In this document: piece after piece, positions 8,987 through 18,692 of the stretch | Layout: every line of letters starts with the position of its first letter | Numbering within the stretch: the first letter of the stretch is position 1 | Translations under genes and position numbers: made by a program | The notes under the pieces: model-generated | Told to the model about the DNA's origin: nothing | Database searches by the model: none | What the model saw: the letters and a program-made list of their open reading frames with translations, nothing else | Source of the DNA: Bacteroidota bacterium | Lineage (GTDB): Bacteria; Bacteroidota; Bacteroidia; Flavobacteriales; Flavobacteriaceae | Direction of reading: 5' to 3' | NCBI GenBank assembly: GCA_023434025.1 | Contig: JAEYTL010000025.1 | Coordinates: 62,001-126,000, forward strand | Length of the DNA stretch: 64,000 bases

Positions 8987-11857
8987 ATGCAAATAATTTA
9001 TATCTTTCAACCTAAAAAATTGCGGTTGAATTCTTTTATCAAATTAATTTTTTGCCTGTTTATCTTACTGGGCAGCAAGTGTTTATTAGCTCAAAACAGC
9101 AATTCACTTTATGTTGAATTACTGCCTGAACAAAAATCACTGACTGTTCAGCAGGAAATTATTTTTCAGAATACCGGAACAGACAGCCTTGGTAAACTTG
9201 TTTTAAACGATTGGAACAATGCATTTTCGGCTAAAAACACACCACTGGCTAAGCGGTTTTCAGACGAATTTGTAAGGGGTTTTCATTTAGCAAAACCACA
9301 GGAAAGAGGCAATACTTCTGCCATAACTATCATTGATGAGAACAAATCATTTCTGGATTGGTGCCGGCCCGAAAAGCAGCCGGATCTGATTGAAGTAACC
9401 CTGCGTGAAAAAATAGGTCCTAACCAGAAAATAACGTTAAGCTTAACCTACCGCGTCAAAATTCCCAGCAGTAAGTTCACTAAATATGGCTACACGAATG
9501 AGGGAGGATTTAATCTGAAAAACTGGTTTCTTACACCGGCGAGGTTTGAAGACAATAGATTCTGCATGAACAGTAATTATAATGTTGACGATAGTACAAA
9601 CGCACCCTCTGATTACACCATTGTTTTTAAAACCCCTTCTAACCAGAGGCTTTTTTCTGATTTGACAATGGTTTCAACTGAAAAGCAAACCAAACATACG
9701 GTCTATACCTTAGCGGGAAAGAACAGAACCGATTTCAGCATTTACACCGAAGAATCCATCACTTTTAACCGGTATAAAAATGACGTAGCCGATGTTTATA
9801 CCAACCTGAAAGACAATCGGCTGAACGATATTCAAAAAGCAGTGATTATTGATAAAATTGTAAAATTCACTGACGAGAATATTGGCTCAACTAATCATTC
9901 AACTATTATTGTTTCACAAGCTGATTATGAACGTAATCCTTTTTACGGACTAAATCAGCTTCCGGCATTCATAAGCCCCTATCCCGATAGTTTTTTATAC
10001 GAGATTAAGTTTTTAAAAACGTACGTCAATAACTATTTAAAAAATAATTTACGCCTCAACGCAAGAAACGATAACTGGATTTACGATGCCATTCAGGTTC
10101 ACCTCATGATGAAATATATTGATGAAAATTATCCCGACATGAAAATGATGGGGAATATTTCTAAATTGAAAATCCTGAAAGGCTTTAACCTGTTCAGCCT
10201 TGATTTTAATGAACAATACAGCTATTATTATATGCTCATGGCCCGGAAGAATCTGGATCAGCCCATCGGCGACCCGAAAAACACCTTACTCAAGTTCAAC
10301 GAACAGATTGCCGGAAAATACCGTGCCGGTTTAAGCTTAAAATACCTCGACGATTATTGCGGAAACAACTTAGCCTCCAGAAGCATTCAGTCGTTTATGG
10401 CCCTGAACCAGAAACAGCAGACTTCCGGAAAAGATTTTGAAGCCCTGCTCAGACAAAACTGCCCGGGTAATATCGATTGGTTTTTTGAAACCATTATCAA
10501 TTCCCGAAAAATTATTGATTACAAATTCACCGATGTCTCCAAAACTGCCGACAGTATTACGTTTACGGTTCGTAACAGAACCGGCGTAACCGTTCCCGTT
10601 CCGGTATTCGGCTTAAAGAAAAATGAGATCGTGTTCAAAGAATGGCTTGAACATATTGAAGGCGACAGCACCCTGACAATGAGCCGAAAAGAAGCCGACC
10701 GTATTGTGCTGAATTACCAGAACGAAGTGCCTGAATATAATTTGCGGAACAACTGGAAATCACTCAAAAATTATTCGTTCAATGACCGGCCGGTAAAATT
10801 TAATTTCCTGAAAGACCTAGAAGATCCTTACCACAACCAGATTTTATATGTACCCACCCTGGAATATAACCTGTACAACGGCCTGATGCCGGGAATACGT
10901 TTTCACAACAAAACCTTTTTAGACAAACCTTTTTTGTTTGATGTGAATCCCGCCTACTCTACCCTGACACAAAAAATGATCGGAAACTTTCGTTTGGTTG
11001 GCAATCAGTTCCGGAGAGACAGCAATATTTACCTGATCCGGTATCAGTTTTCCGGTCAGTTTTTCGATTATGCAACAGATGCGGGGTATATTCGTTTTAA
11101 TCCGATGATCCAGTTCTTTAAACGGCCGGATAACTATCGGGATAACCGGAAAGAATCACTGATGATCAGGCAGGTTATTGTAGAAAGAGAAGAGTCACCG
11201 TTTGTTTCAAGGGAAGGCAAAAATGAAAATTATTCCATTTTTAACATGCGGTATTTTAACGTAAAAACCGAAGTAAAAAACCATTTCGGATTTCGGTCTG
11301 ATTTACAGATTGCCAATTCCTTCGGAAAAGTTGCAACCGAGATAGAATACCGCAAATTATTTGAAAGCAACCGGCAAATTAATCTTCGCTTATATGCCGG
11401 ATCGTTTTTATACCGAAAAACCAATTCCGATTATTTTAGTTTTGCATTAGACCGGCCAACTGATTATTTGTTTGATTATGGGTTATATGGCCGTTCGGAA
11501 ACTTCGGGCTTGTTCAGCCAGCAGTATATCGTAGCTGAAGGAGCGTTTAAATCTAAACTCGACACACCGTATGCCAACCAATGGATCACAACCTTTAATT
11601 CCAGTGTGAATATCTGGAACTGGATTGAAGTATATGGCGATGTCGGGGCATTAAAAAATGAAAATGAATCCGCTAAGTTTGTTTATGACAGCGGCATTCG
11701 GCTCAATCTGGTAACCGATTATTTTGAACTTTATTTCCCGGTTTACTCCTCCAACGGCTGGGAAGTAGGAAATGGCAATTACGGTGAACGCATCCGGTTC
11801 ATGGTCACATTAAGTCCGAATGTACTGGTTAGCCTATTTACCCGAAAATGGTTTTAA
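8987..11857 (+). CDS. M1 peptidase-like protein (zinc site lost) with C-terminal beta-barrel
   Basis: Large exported protein with a signal peptide ending CLLAQ. The first ~560 residues follow the M1 aminopeptidase layout: N-terminal beta domain, then a helical catalytic-like region. Where M1 enzymes have HExxH the sequence reads YEIKF (Y338, E339), and the WLNEGF motif is replaced by NWIYDA (W364). The zinc ligands thus appear lost, suggesting a non-catalytic derivative. The last ~300 residues consist of alternating aromatic/polar strands ending in a terminal Phe, as in outer-membrane beta-barrels. Probably an outer-membrane protein with a periplasmic or surface M1-like domain. Function unknown. 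Confidence 0.8.
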   Translation: MQIIYIFQPKKLRLNSFIKLIFCLFILLGSKCLLAQNSNSLYVELLPEQKSLTVQQEIIFQNTGTDSLGKLVLNDWNNAFSAKNTPLAKRFSDEFVRGFHLAKPQERGNTSAITIIDENKSFLDWCRPEKQPDLIEVTLREKIGPNQKITLSLTYRVKIPSSKFTKYGYTNEGGFNLKNWFLTPARFEDNRFCMNSNYNVDDSTNAPSDYTIVFKTPSNQRLFSDLTMVSTEKQTKHTVYTLAGKNRTDFSIYTEESITFNRYKNDVADVYTNLKDNRLNDIQKAVIIDKIVKFTDENIGSTNHSTIIVSQADYERNPFYGLNQLPAFISPYPDSFLYEIKFLKTYVNNYLKNNLRLNARNDNWIYDAIQVHLMMKYIDENYPDMKMMGNISKLKILKGFNLFSLDFNEQYSYYYMLMARKNLDQPIGDPKNTLLKFNEQIAGKYRAGLSLKYLDDYCGNNLASRSIQSFMALNQKQQTSGKDFEALLRQNCPGNIDWFFETIINSRKIIDYKFTDVSKTADSITFTVRNRTGVTVPVPVFGLKKNEIVFKEWLEHIEGDSTLTMSRKEADRIVLNYQNEVPEYNLRNNWKSLKNYSFNDRPVKFNFLKDLEDPYHNQILYVPTLEYNLYNGLMPGIRFHNKTFLDKPFLFDVNPAYSTLTQKMIGNFRLVGNQFRRDSNIYLIRYQFSGQFFDYATDAGYIRFNPMIQFFKRPDNYRDNRKESLMIRQVIVEREESPFVSREGKNENYSIFNMRYFNVKTEVKNHFGFRSDLQIANSFGKVATEIEYRKLFESNRQINLRLYAGSFLYRKTNSDYFSFALDRPTDYLFDYGLYGRSETSGLFSQQYIVAEGAFKSKLDTPYANQWITTFNSSVNIWNWIEVYGDVGALKNENESAKFVYDSGIRLNLVTDYFELYFPVYSSNGWEVGNGNYGERIRFMVTLSPNVLVSLFTRKWF

Positions 11858-11989
11858 TTGATTGAAAAAACTCCAATAAATTACATTTTATTCATAAATA
11901 AGTCATTTTTTCGATTAAAAAATTAAACAATCACCCTGTATCAACATTTTTTTTATCAATACAATAAATTTATTTTCATCAGGATTGTA

Positions 11990-12018
11990 TTGTTTTTCCA
12001 ACTTTTTACTTAAATTTG
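11990..12018 (+). promoter_or_regulatory. Bacteroidota-type promoter for the E1 gene
   Basis: TTG at 11990-11992, an 18 bp spacer, then TAAATTTG at 12011-12018: a full match to TTG-N(17-23)-TAnnTTTG. The ATG at 12046 lies 28 bp downstream, so the in-frame TTG at 12016 cannot be the start. Confidence 0.75.
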
Positions 12019-12045
12019 TTCGGTACAAGAATTTTTATTGATTTT

Positions 12046-14451
12046 ATGACAGCATCAGAGACCAAACAAGCTATGACGTTTGAAGATTTCCGTACCGAAG
12101 TCCTAAACGACTATAAAATTGCCATTACCAGCCGGGAATGTTCGCTTTTAGGGCGACGTGAAGTACTCACCGGAAAAGCCAAGTTCGGTATTTTCGGTGA
12201 TGGCAAGGAAGTACCGCAATTAGCCATGGCAAAAGCGTTTAAAAATGGTGATTTCCGTTCCGGGTACTACCGTGATCAAACCTTTATGATGGCCATTGGT
12301 CAATTAACCGTTCAGCAGTTTTTTGCCGGGTTATACGGTCATACCGATTTAGAGCACGACCCGATGAGCGGCGGACGCCAGATGGGAGGCCATTTTGCAA
12401 CACATTCACTTGACGAAAACGGCAACTGGAACGACCTGACCCGACAAAAAAATTCGAGTGCCGACATCTCTCCCACTGCCGGTCAAATGCCGCGTTTGCT
12501 GGGATTGGCTCAGGCATCAAAAATTTACCGAAACGTATCGGTTTTACCGAAAAAAAATAAATTCTCCGAAAACGGGAACGAAATTGCCTGGGGAACCATC
12601 GGGAATGCCAGCACATCAGAAGGGTTATTCTTTGAAACCATCAATGCCGCCGGTGTATTGCAGGTACCTATGGTCATGAGTGTTTGGGACGACGAATACG
12701 GAATTTCCGTACATGCCCGCTACCAGACAACCAAAGAAAACATTTCTGAAATTCTGAAAGGGTTTCAGCGGGATGAAGAAAACAAAGGCTACGAAATCAT
12801 GCATGTACTGGGGTGGGATTATGCCGCTTTGGTAGGCACCTATCAACGGGCAGCTCAGATTGCCCGCGAAGAACATGTTCCGGTTTTAATACACGTCAAC
12901 GAATTAACCCAACCGCAAGGTCATTCTACTTCCGGTAGTCATGAACGCTACAAAGATGCAGAGCGATTAGCCTGGGAGGCCGAGTACGATTGTTTGGCTC
13001 AAATGCGTTTATGGATGATAGCCAACAACATCGCTACTACCGAAGAGATCGAAGAAATCGACAATGTAACCAAAAAAGAGGTTTTAGAAGGCAAAAAAGC
13101 AGCCTGGGCAGCCTTTGTGGAACCTATTAAAAAAGAACAGCACGAATTGGTTGCTTTGTTGGAAAGCATTGCCTCCACAAGTGTAAACCGGGTGTTCATT
13201 CAAAAATACGCCAACGATTTAAAAGAAATCAAAGAACCGATTCGGAAAGACATTATCACTGTTGCCCGAAAAGTGCTTCGCATGATTGTGGGTGAAAAAA
13301 CACAACCGCAACTGGCTGCGTGGATTAAAAATTACATGGCAAAAATCCAGCCTAAATTCAGTTCACACCTGTTTTCGGAATCAGCACAGCAGGTAACCTC
13401 CGTCAAAGAAGTACTGCCCATTTACGATCCGGCTGCCGAAGAGGTGGATGCCCGTTTGGTTCTTCGTGATAACTTTGATGCTGTTTTCAGCAAATACCCC
13501 GAAGCCCTGATTTTTGGAGAAGACTCCGGAAATATTGGCGATGTAAACCAGGGGCTGGAAGGCATGCAGGAAAAATTCGGCGAATTACGGGTAGCTGATG
13601 CCGGTATCCGGGAAGCGACCATTTTAGGACAGGGAATCGGAATGGCGATGCGTGGCCTCCGCCCTATTGCCGAAATCCAATATTTAGATTACCTGTTGTA
13701 TGCCATTCAGATCATGAGCGATGATTTGGCTACCTTGCAATACCGTACCAAAGGCCGTCAGAAAGCACCGTTGATTATTCGCACCCGAGGTCACCGTCTG
13801 GAAGGTGTCTGGCATTCCGGTTCACCGATGGGAATGATCATTAATGCCGTTCGCGGTATTCACGTATTGGTTCCCCGAAACATGACCAAAGCCGCCGGAT
13901 TCTACAATACCTTGTTAGAAGCCGATGAGCCTGCGTTAATTGTGGAATGTTTGAACGGTTATCGTTTAAAAGAAAAAATGCCAACCAATTTAGGTGCGTT
14001 TAAAACTCCTGTCGGGGTGGTGGAAACCCTCAAAAAGGGAACCAATATCACAATTGTTTCCTATGGCTCAACCCTCCGTCTGGTAGAACAGGCAGCCAAA
14101 GAATTATTAGAGGTTGGTATTGATTGCGAAATCATTGATGTACAATCACTTTTACCGTTTGACATCAACCATGACATTAAGAAAAGCTTAGCCCAAACCA
14201 ACCGTTTATTGGTGGTAGATGAGGATGTTCCGGGCGGAGCATCTGCCTTTATCCTGCAACAGGTGCTCGATGTGCAAAACGGTTATGATTATTTAGACAG
14301 CAAGCCGCAAACCCTGGCAGCCCAGCCCCACCGTCCGGCCTATGGCACCGATGGCGATTACTTTAGCAAACCCTCTGCCGAAGACATCTACGAAAAGGTA
14401 TATGCCATGATGCACGAAGTAAATCCGAAAGAATACCCGGGGTTGTACTAG
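12046..14451 (+). CDS. Fused alpha/beta 2-oxoacid dehydrogenase E1 component
   Basis: Thiamine-diphosphate-dependent E1 decarboxylase, with the alpha and beta subunits fused into one ~800-residue chain, as is usual in Bacteroidota. In the alpha half (residues ~20-400), YYRDQTFMMAIG and the following GGRQMGGHF match E1-alpha, with a cofactor-binding segment near GTIGNASTSEG. In the beta half (~470-800), GEDSGNIGDVNQGL, RTRGHRLEGVWHSGSPMG and EDVPGGASAFI match E1-beta. The likely role is oxidative decarboxylation of branched-chain 2-oxoacids or a related substrate, with E2 and E3 encoded elsewhere. The exact substrate is not determined by sequence reading. Monocistronic behind its own promoter. 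Confidence 0.93.
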   Translation: MTASETKQAMTFEDFRTEVLNDYKIAITSRECSLLGRREVLTGKAKFGIFGDGKEVPQLAMAKAFKNGDFRSGYYRDQTFMMAIGQLTVQQFFAGLYGHTDLEHDPMSGGRQMGGHFATHSLDENGNWNDLTRQKNSSADISPTAGQMPRLLGLAQASKIYRNVSVLPKKNKFSENGNEIAWGTIGNASTSEGLFFETINAAGVLQVPMVMSVWDDEYGISVHARYQTTKENISEILKGFQRDEENKGYEIMHVLGWDYAALVGTYQRAAQIAREEHVPVLIHVNELTQPQGHSTSGSHERYKDAERLAWEAEYDCLAQMRLWMIANNIATTEEIEEIDNVTKKEVLEGKKAAWAAFVEPIKKEQHELVALLESIASTSVNRVFIQKYANDLKEIKEPIRKDIITVARKVLRMIVGEKTQPQLAAWIKNYMAKIQPKFSSHLFSESAQQVTSVKEVLPIYDPAAEEVDARLVLRDNFDAVFSKYPEALIFGEDSGNIGDVNQGLEGMQEKFGELRVADAGIREATILGQGIGMAMRGLRPIAEIQYLDYLLYAIQIMSDDLATLQYRTKGRQKAPLIIRTRGHRLEGVWHSGSPMGMIINAVRGIHVLVPRNMTKAAGFYNTLLEADEPALIVECLNGYRLKEKMPTNLGAFKTPVGVVETLKKGTNITIVSYGSTLRLVEQAAKELLEVGIDCEIIDVQSLLPFDINHDIKKSLAQTNRLLVVDEDVPGGASAFILQQVLDVQNGYDYLDSKPQTLAAQPHRPAYGTDGDYFSKPSAEDIYEKVYAMMHEVNPKEYPGLY

Positions 14452-14460
14452 AAAAAAAAT

Positions 14461-14529
14461 CAGGAAAATACGTATGAATGCAAAAGAATGGTAAAAATAC
14501 CTGCAATGCTGAACTTACTTATTTTCCTG
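14461..14529. terminator. Wide inverted repeat between convergent genes
   Basis: CAGGAAAATA (14461-14470) pairs perfectly with TATTTTCCTG (14520-14529), with a 49-nt interior. It sits between the stop of the E1 gene and that of the convergent LytTR gene. Possible bidirectional terminator; the large loop makes this uncertain. Confidence 0.4.
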
Positions 14530-14534
14530 TTCTG

Positions 14535-15266
14535 TTATTCCTTTGTGAATTTATGTAAAAATTTTTCAGAAACATAAAATTCCTTTTTGTCTGCCATCGT
14601 GATTTTTGCCGTGTTTTTATGATTATAAGATTCAATGATAAAATCCTTGTTAACAATTGTTGACTTATTAATTCTTATAAAATTATCCGGTAGTATTTCT
14701 TCTGATTTCTTCAGGGATATTCTGATCATTTTACTCCCGTTGGTTAAAACAAAATGTGTGTAATAAGTATCAGCGGTCAGATACTGTAGTTTTTCCTTTT
14801 CTATGAAATGGTTTTTACTGCCTTCCGGTACAGTTATTGTTTTGGAGGGATGAAGTGTAAAAGATTTTAGCGTAGCCATCAAATTACTGAAGTTAATATT
14901 CTCATTCTTCAGAATCATGCGGTTAACAGCCGTATTGAACCTTTCCTGCAGATATGGTTTAAGCAGATAATCGATTGCCTCATAATCAAATGCTTTAACA
15001 GCATACTGGTCATAAGCCGTAATGAATATGATTTTTCCGGAAAAACAGTGTTCAATTTCAGAAAGCATATCAAATGCAATGGCATCTTTAAGCTGGATAT
15101 CGAGCAACAGTAAATCAGGCTTTAGCTTCAAAACTTTATCTTTAGCTTCTGCGGCAGTTTTGGCTGTTTCAATCAGCTCAAGTCCGGAGTGCTCTTCAAT
15201 CATTTTTATCAGTCTTCTTAAGGCCGGTGCTTCATCTTCTACAGCAATTGTTCTCCATAATTTCAT
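14535..15266 (-). CDS. LytTR-family response regulator
   Basis: 243 residues: an N-terminal receiver domain with acceptor Asp in LLLLDIQL and the K in LLKPY, then a C-terminal LytTR DNA-binding domain (about 140-243). It shares a 4-bp overlap with the upstream histidine-kinase gene, so the two are translated as a coupled pair. LytTR regulators bind direct repeats ahead of target genes and in Bacteroidota often control surface or envelope functions. The targets here are not evident, although the T9SS protein gene at 16480 is divergent from this operon. Confidence 0.93.
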   Translation of the reverse strand: MKLWRTIAVEDEAPALRRLIKMIEEHSGLELIETAKTAAEAKDKVLKLKPDLLLLDIQLKDAIAFDMLSEIEHCFSGKIIFITAYDQYAVKAFDYEAIDYLLKPYLQERFNTAVNRMILKNENINFSNLMATLKSFTLHPSKTITVPEGSKNHFIEKEKLQYLTADTYYTHFVLTNGSKMIRISLKKSEEILPDNFIRINKSTIVNKDFIIESYNHKNTAKITMADKKEFYVSEKFLHKFTKE

Positions 15267-16330
15267 TTCAATCTAATTTTATTGATAACCCATACTCCAT
15301 CCTGGTAAATTTCAAATGAATTTTCGCTACCAGTCATGATTTTCATTCGCTCCGATACATTACTCAACCCGATCTGCGGGGTCAACTCATTCAAAGCAGC
15401 TCCGTTGTTCTTAACAGAAATAAACTCCCGGTTGGCATCAGCTTCAATTATGATTTTTAACGATTGCTGCATTCCTTTGAATCCATGCTTAATGGCATTT
15501 TCAATTAATGGCTGCAAAATTAATCCCGGTAATTTCATTTTAGCTGCTTCGGCAGAAATGTTTATTTCATAATCCAGCTGCTCTTCATACCTTACTTTTT
15601 CTATGGCAAGAAACTTTCTTATTGTTATAATTTCTTCTTCCAGGGTCACCGGTCTTTCAAAATCTGCATTTAGTGTTGCTCTCAAAATATCGCTCAGGTT
15701 AACCAGCATTTCCTGTGCTTTCTCCTTGCTATGATCAATCTCTGCAACAATACTGTTCAGTGCATTAAATAAAAAATGAGGCTGCAACTGGCTCTTAAGG
15801 ATCTGAAGCCTGGTTTTATTCAGCTCTATTTCAAGATTTTTCTGCTGCCTGATCAGCCTGGTTTCATTAGAAATATATTCATAAACATAGAGAATCGCTA
15901 TCTGAAAGATGTAGTTTTTAAGAACATTATGAAAATCTGCCGCTATAAAGCCAAATACACTTTTCATATAGTTACTCGGGTTCGGATAAAAAACAATTGG
16001 AAACAGATGCAAAATCAATATAAAAACTAGGCTGTATAATACCCCCAAAATACTTAACAGCAAAATCCGTTTAACAATATTTGTCTTCCGTACAGCATCA
16101 AAGAGCGGCAGAATCATCGCAAAAAACAATATAATTCCGGTTACCAGACTTGCCAGAGGCGTAATGATATAATCTATTAACTTATAATCATAATACCCGG
16201 AATATTCTACCATCAACAGTTGAATTAAAGTTGAGATAGCCAGAATTATCCACAAAATCAAAACCCATTTAATCCGGTTCATCCTTACAAATTTTGAGCA
16301 AAGAAAATCAATAAGTTTTAATTTCTGCAT
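15263..16330 (-). CDS. LytS-type sensor histidine kinase (His_kinase family)
   Basis: 355-residue membrane sensor kinase. Four hydrophobic helices fill residues ~15-170, with no large extracellular sensor domain. A coiled-coil linker (QQKNLEIELNKTRLQILKSQ) leads into the motif QPHFLFNALNS, whose His is the likely phosphorylation site. The HATPase part has LQPLIENAIKHG (N box) and a degenerate G box. This is the His_kinase (PF06580-type) family, which partners LytTR regulators, and the LytTR gene follows with a 4-bp overlap. The stimulus is unknown. Confidence 0.92.
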   Translation of the reverse strand: MQKLKLIDFLCSKFVRMNRIKWVLILWIILAISTLIQLLMVEYSGYYDYKLIDYIITPLASLVTGIILFFAMILPLFDAVRKTNIVKRILLLSILGVLYSLVFILILHLFPIVFYPNPSNYMKSVFGFIAADFHNVLKNYIFQIAILYVYEYISNETRLIRQQKNLEIELNKTRLQILKSQLQPHFLFNALNSIVAEIDHSKEKAQEMLVNLSDILRATLNADFERPVTLEEEIITIRKFLAIEKVRYEEQLDYEINISAEAAKMKLPGLILQPLIENAIKHGFKGMQQSLKIIIEADANREFISVKNNGAALNELTPQIGLSNVSERMKIMTGSENSFEIYQDGVWVINKIRLK

Positions 16331-16479
16331 AAAATGAGTCTGTAAAATGAGTGCTGTTTAATTGTTTCATACACTGCAGCTGCTGTTTTATTGCAACAAT
16401 CCGGAATTTGCTATCAAATAAAAAAAGAATAAAATAATGTTTGGGAATTTTACAGAATGATATTAAAAATTTACTTTTT

Positions 16480-18204
16480 ATGAAAACATTTACTTTAGCG
16501 GCTATTCTGTTAGCCGGCACTAGCTTTTTATCCGCTCAATCTTTTGAAGAAATGTCATTTCCCGGCATAACTACAACCGAAACTTCTTCAAGAAGTGCGA
16601 ATTTTATTGATGTAAACGGCGATGGCTGGGATGATATATTTTTTTCCAACGGACTTAACTCGGGTGAGCAGAATATGCTGTATATCAATAACGGAAACGG
16701 GACATTTTCAACGGTTACCGACGACAGTATCGTAGAACACTACATCAGAGCGGTCGGAGCAAGTTTTGCAGATGTGGATAACGACGGAGACCTGGACGGA
16801 TATGTTGTATCGTGGGGTTCCGGCGGACAGCCTAAACGAAATTTTTTTTATAGAAATAACGGCAACGGAACATTTACCTTTGAACCGGAAGTTGCTCCAA
16901 ATCTGACCTATTCGGAAACAGCCAACTGGATCGACGTGAACAACGACCAGCTCCTTGATTTATATATCACAAACAGTGCTTTGGCATTGAGAAATCTGTA
17001 TTTTGAAAACCAGGGTAACGGAACCTTTGTAGAGCGAACCGACTTAAGCATTACCAATGAAGTCAAGCCTTCCCGTTCAGTTGACTGGGTGGACTATGAC
17101 AATGACGGCGACAATGATCTCTTTATTACCAACGAAGGAAACAACAGAAATACGCTTTACAGAAATGACGGCTCAAATAACTTTACGCAGATTACAGACC
17201 TAGCCATCGTACAGGATATAAGAAATTCGATGGGAAGCTCATGGGCAGATGTTGATAACGATGGTGATTTTGATCTGCTCATAACAAACTGGGGACAACC
17301 TAATCAATTGTTTATAAATGATAACGGCACATTTACGGAAATGACCGGCTCTGCCATTGCAAATGAAACTTTCAGCTCATTCGGAGCTGTTTTTGGAGAT
17401 ATTGATAATGATGGTGACCTGGATTTGTTTATCGGTAATGCTTATAACGATACACATTTTAAAAATTCAGTATTCATTAATGACGGCTTCGGGAATTTTA
17501 CCCAGGACACCACTTCTGCATTAGCTAATTATAATGGCTGGACTTACGGTGCCGCATTTGGCGACTACAATAACGATGGCTGGCTGGATATTATTTTAGC
17601 GAACAATATGTTTGAAAGTCAGGCAAACTCCGTTTTTAAAAATACCGGAAGCGGAAACAACTGGATAAAAATCAAATGTACGGGAACCAACTCCAACAGC
17701 TCCGCTATCGGTGCAATTGTAAAAGTTACTGCTATGATCAACAGGAACAGCGTAACACAAACCCGTAAAGTAGAAGCCGCTTCCGGTTATGCCAGCCAAA
17801 ACAGCCTGACTACGCATTTCGGACTGGCAAGTGCCAGCGAAATTCAGCAGGTACAAATCAAATGGCCTTCCGGTCTGATTGAATATTTTTCTGACCTCAA
17901 CATAAATTCCAGCTATACACTGACAGAAGGAACAGGTAGCCTGTCGGTATCCGAAACAGCTGATCAGGTTTTTAAAATATACCCGAATCCCGTAAAAGAC
18001 TCACTTTATATAAAAACACTTAAAAATGGAAATTATCAACTTCTGATCATTAATGCCGAGGGAAAAAAGATAAAGGATATCAAGCTCGAAAATCAGGCTG
18101 ACGGCTATACAATCAGTCTTTCGGACCTTCCATCAGGAATTTATATCTACCAGTTGCTGAGCGACAAAAAGATAAATGGTTCCGGAAAATTCATCAAAGA
18201 ATAA
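16480..18204 (+). CDS. Secreted FG-GAP/VCBS-repeat protein with ASPIC/UnbV domain and T9SS sorting domain
   Basis: Exported surface or extracellular protein. Signal peptide MKTFTLAAILLAGTSFLSAQ, so ATG 16480 is preferred over the upstream in-frame TTG 16441. At least seven calcium-binding-type repeats follow, such as DVNGDGWDDIFF, DVDNDGDLDGYV, DYDNDGDNDLFI and DIDNDGDLDLFI, consistent with a beta-propeller. Residues ~395-485 form an ASPIC/UnbV-like domain (GASGYASQN-like core and KWPSGLIEYF). The final ~75 residues are a T9SS type A sorting domain (KIYPNPVKDSLYI onward). Ligand or substrate unknown. Divergent from the LytS/LytTR operon. Confidence 0.92.
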   Translation: MKTFTLAAILLAGTSFLSAQSFEEMSFPGITTTETSSRSANFIDVNGDGWDDIFFSNGLNSGEQNMLYINNGNGTFSTVTDDSIVEHYIRAVGASFADVDNDGDLDGYVVSWGSGGQPKRNFFYRNNGNGTFTFEPEVAPNLTYSETANWIDVNNDQLLDLYITNSALALRNLYFENQGNGTFVERTDLSITNEVKPSRSVDWVDYDNDGDNDLFITNEGNNRNTLYRNDGSNNFTQITDLAIVQDIRNSMGSSWADVDNDGDFDLLITNWGQPNQLFINDNGTFTEMTGSAIANETFSSFGAVFGDIDNDGDLDLFIGNAYNDTHFKNSVFINDGFGNFTQDTTSALANYNGWTYGAAFGDYNNDGWLDIILANNMFESQANSVFKNTGSGNNWIKIKCTGTNSNSSAIGAIVKVTAMINRNSVTQTRKVEAASGYASQNSLTTHFGLASASEIQQVQIKWPSGLIEYFSDLNINSSYTLTEGTGSLSVSETADQVFKIYPNPVKDSLYIKTLKNGNYQLLIINAEGKKIKDIKLENQADGYTISLSDLPSGIYIYQLLSDKKINGSGKFIKE

Positions 18205-18692
18205 TCCCGGTCAACTCCTTTAAAAGTGTCCGTATCAATGATTCTTAAAATACACGCTGAATGAGAATAAATTAAAAAACTACCTGACACCGGCAACCAT
18301 CACCTTATTTTTTTAAGTACAAAATTCAACCTCTTTAAAAGCTGTTTTTTAAAGAGGTTTCTTGTTTAGTTAAAGTTCAGAATTAATAACAGCCCGTGAA
18401 ATACACATCCCTAAAAAATGCAGGTTTGACAATCAAAAAAGGAGACACTATATTTTCGGGATTGTTTATAAAGCAAAATACTCAAAAAGACAAGGAACAT
18501 AAAACTAGAGCAATTGAATACTATCAGATAACGTCTACCGCTAACAGTTATTTTGCACTATTGTGAAAATTGTGCAAGCCGTATACTTTTCTTTCGCAAG
18601 AAATAGTATCTTAGCAGAAATAAGCAGTTCACAGCTCACAACAGCCACAAAGCCCCAAATCGTTATCCGTAATTGTAAAAAACGACAACGCA
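18205..18692. other. Intergenic accessory stretch with terminator and possible gene remnant
   Basis: Apart from the terminator at 18328-18363, I see a possible remnant reading frame starting GTG 18396 and ending TGA 18564-18566 (56 residues, VKYTSLKNAGLTIKKGD at its start). It has no recognisable domain and no promoter and is not called as a gene. From about 18570 the sequence turns into spacer-like DNA that ends CAAATCGTTATCC just before the next gene, resembling the cassette-like spacers described in the findings. Confidence 0.35.
18328..18363 (+). terminator. Intrinsic terminator after the FG-GAP gene
   Basis: AACCTCTTTAAAA (18328-18340) pairs perfectly with TTTTAAAGAGGTT (18347-18359) around GCTGTT, followed by a short pyrimidine run. 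Lies 124 bp after the stop. Confidence 0.8.

Noticed and set aside
18396..18566. 56-codon frame starting with GTG
   Set aside because: No domain, promoter or RBS; kept only as a possible remnant.
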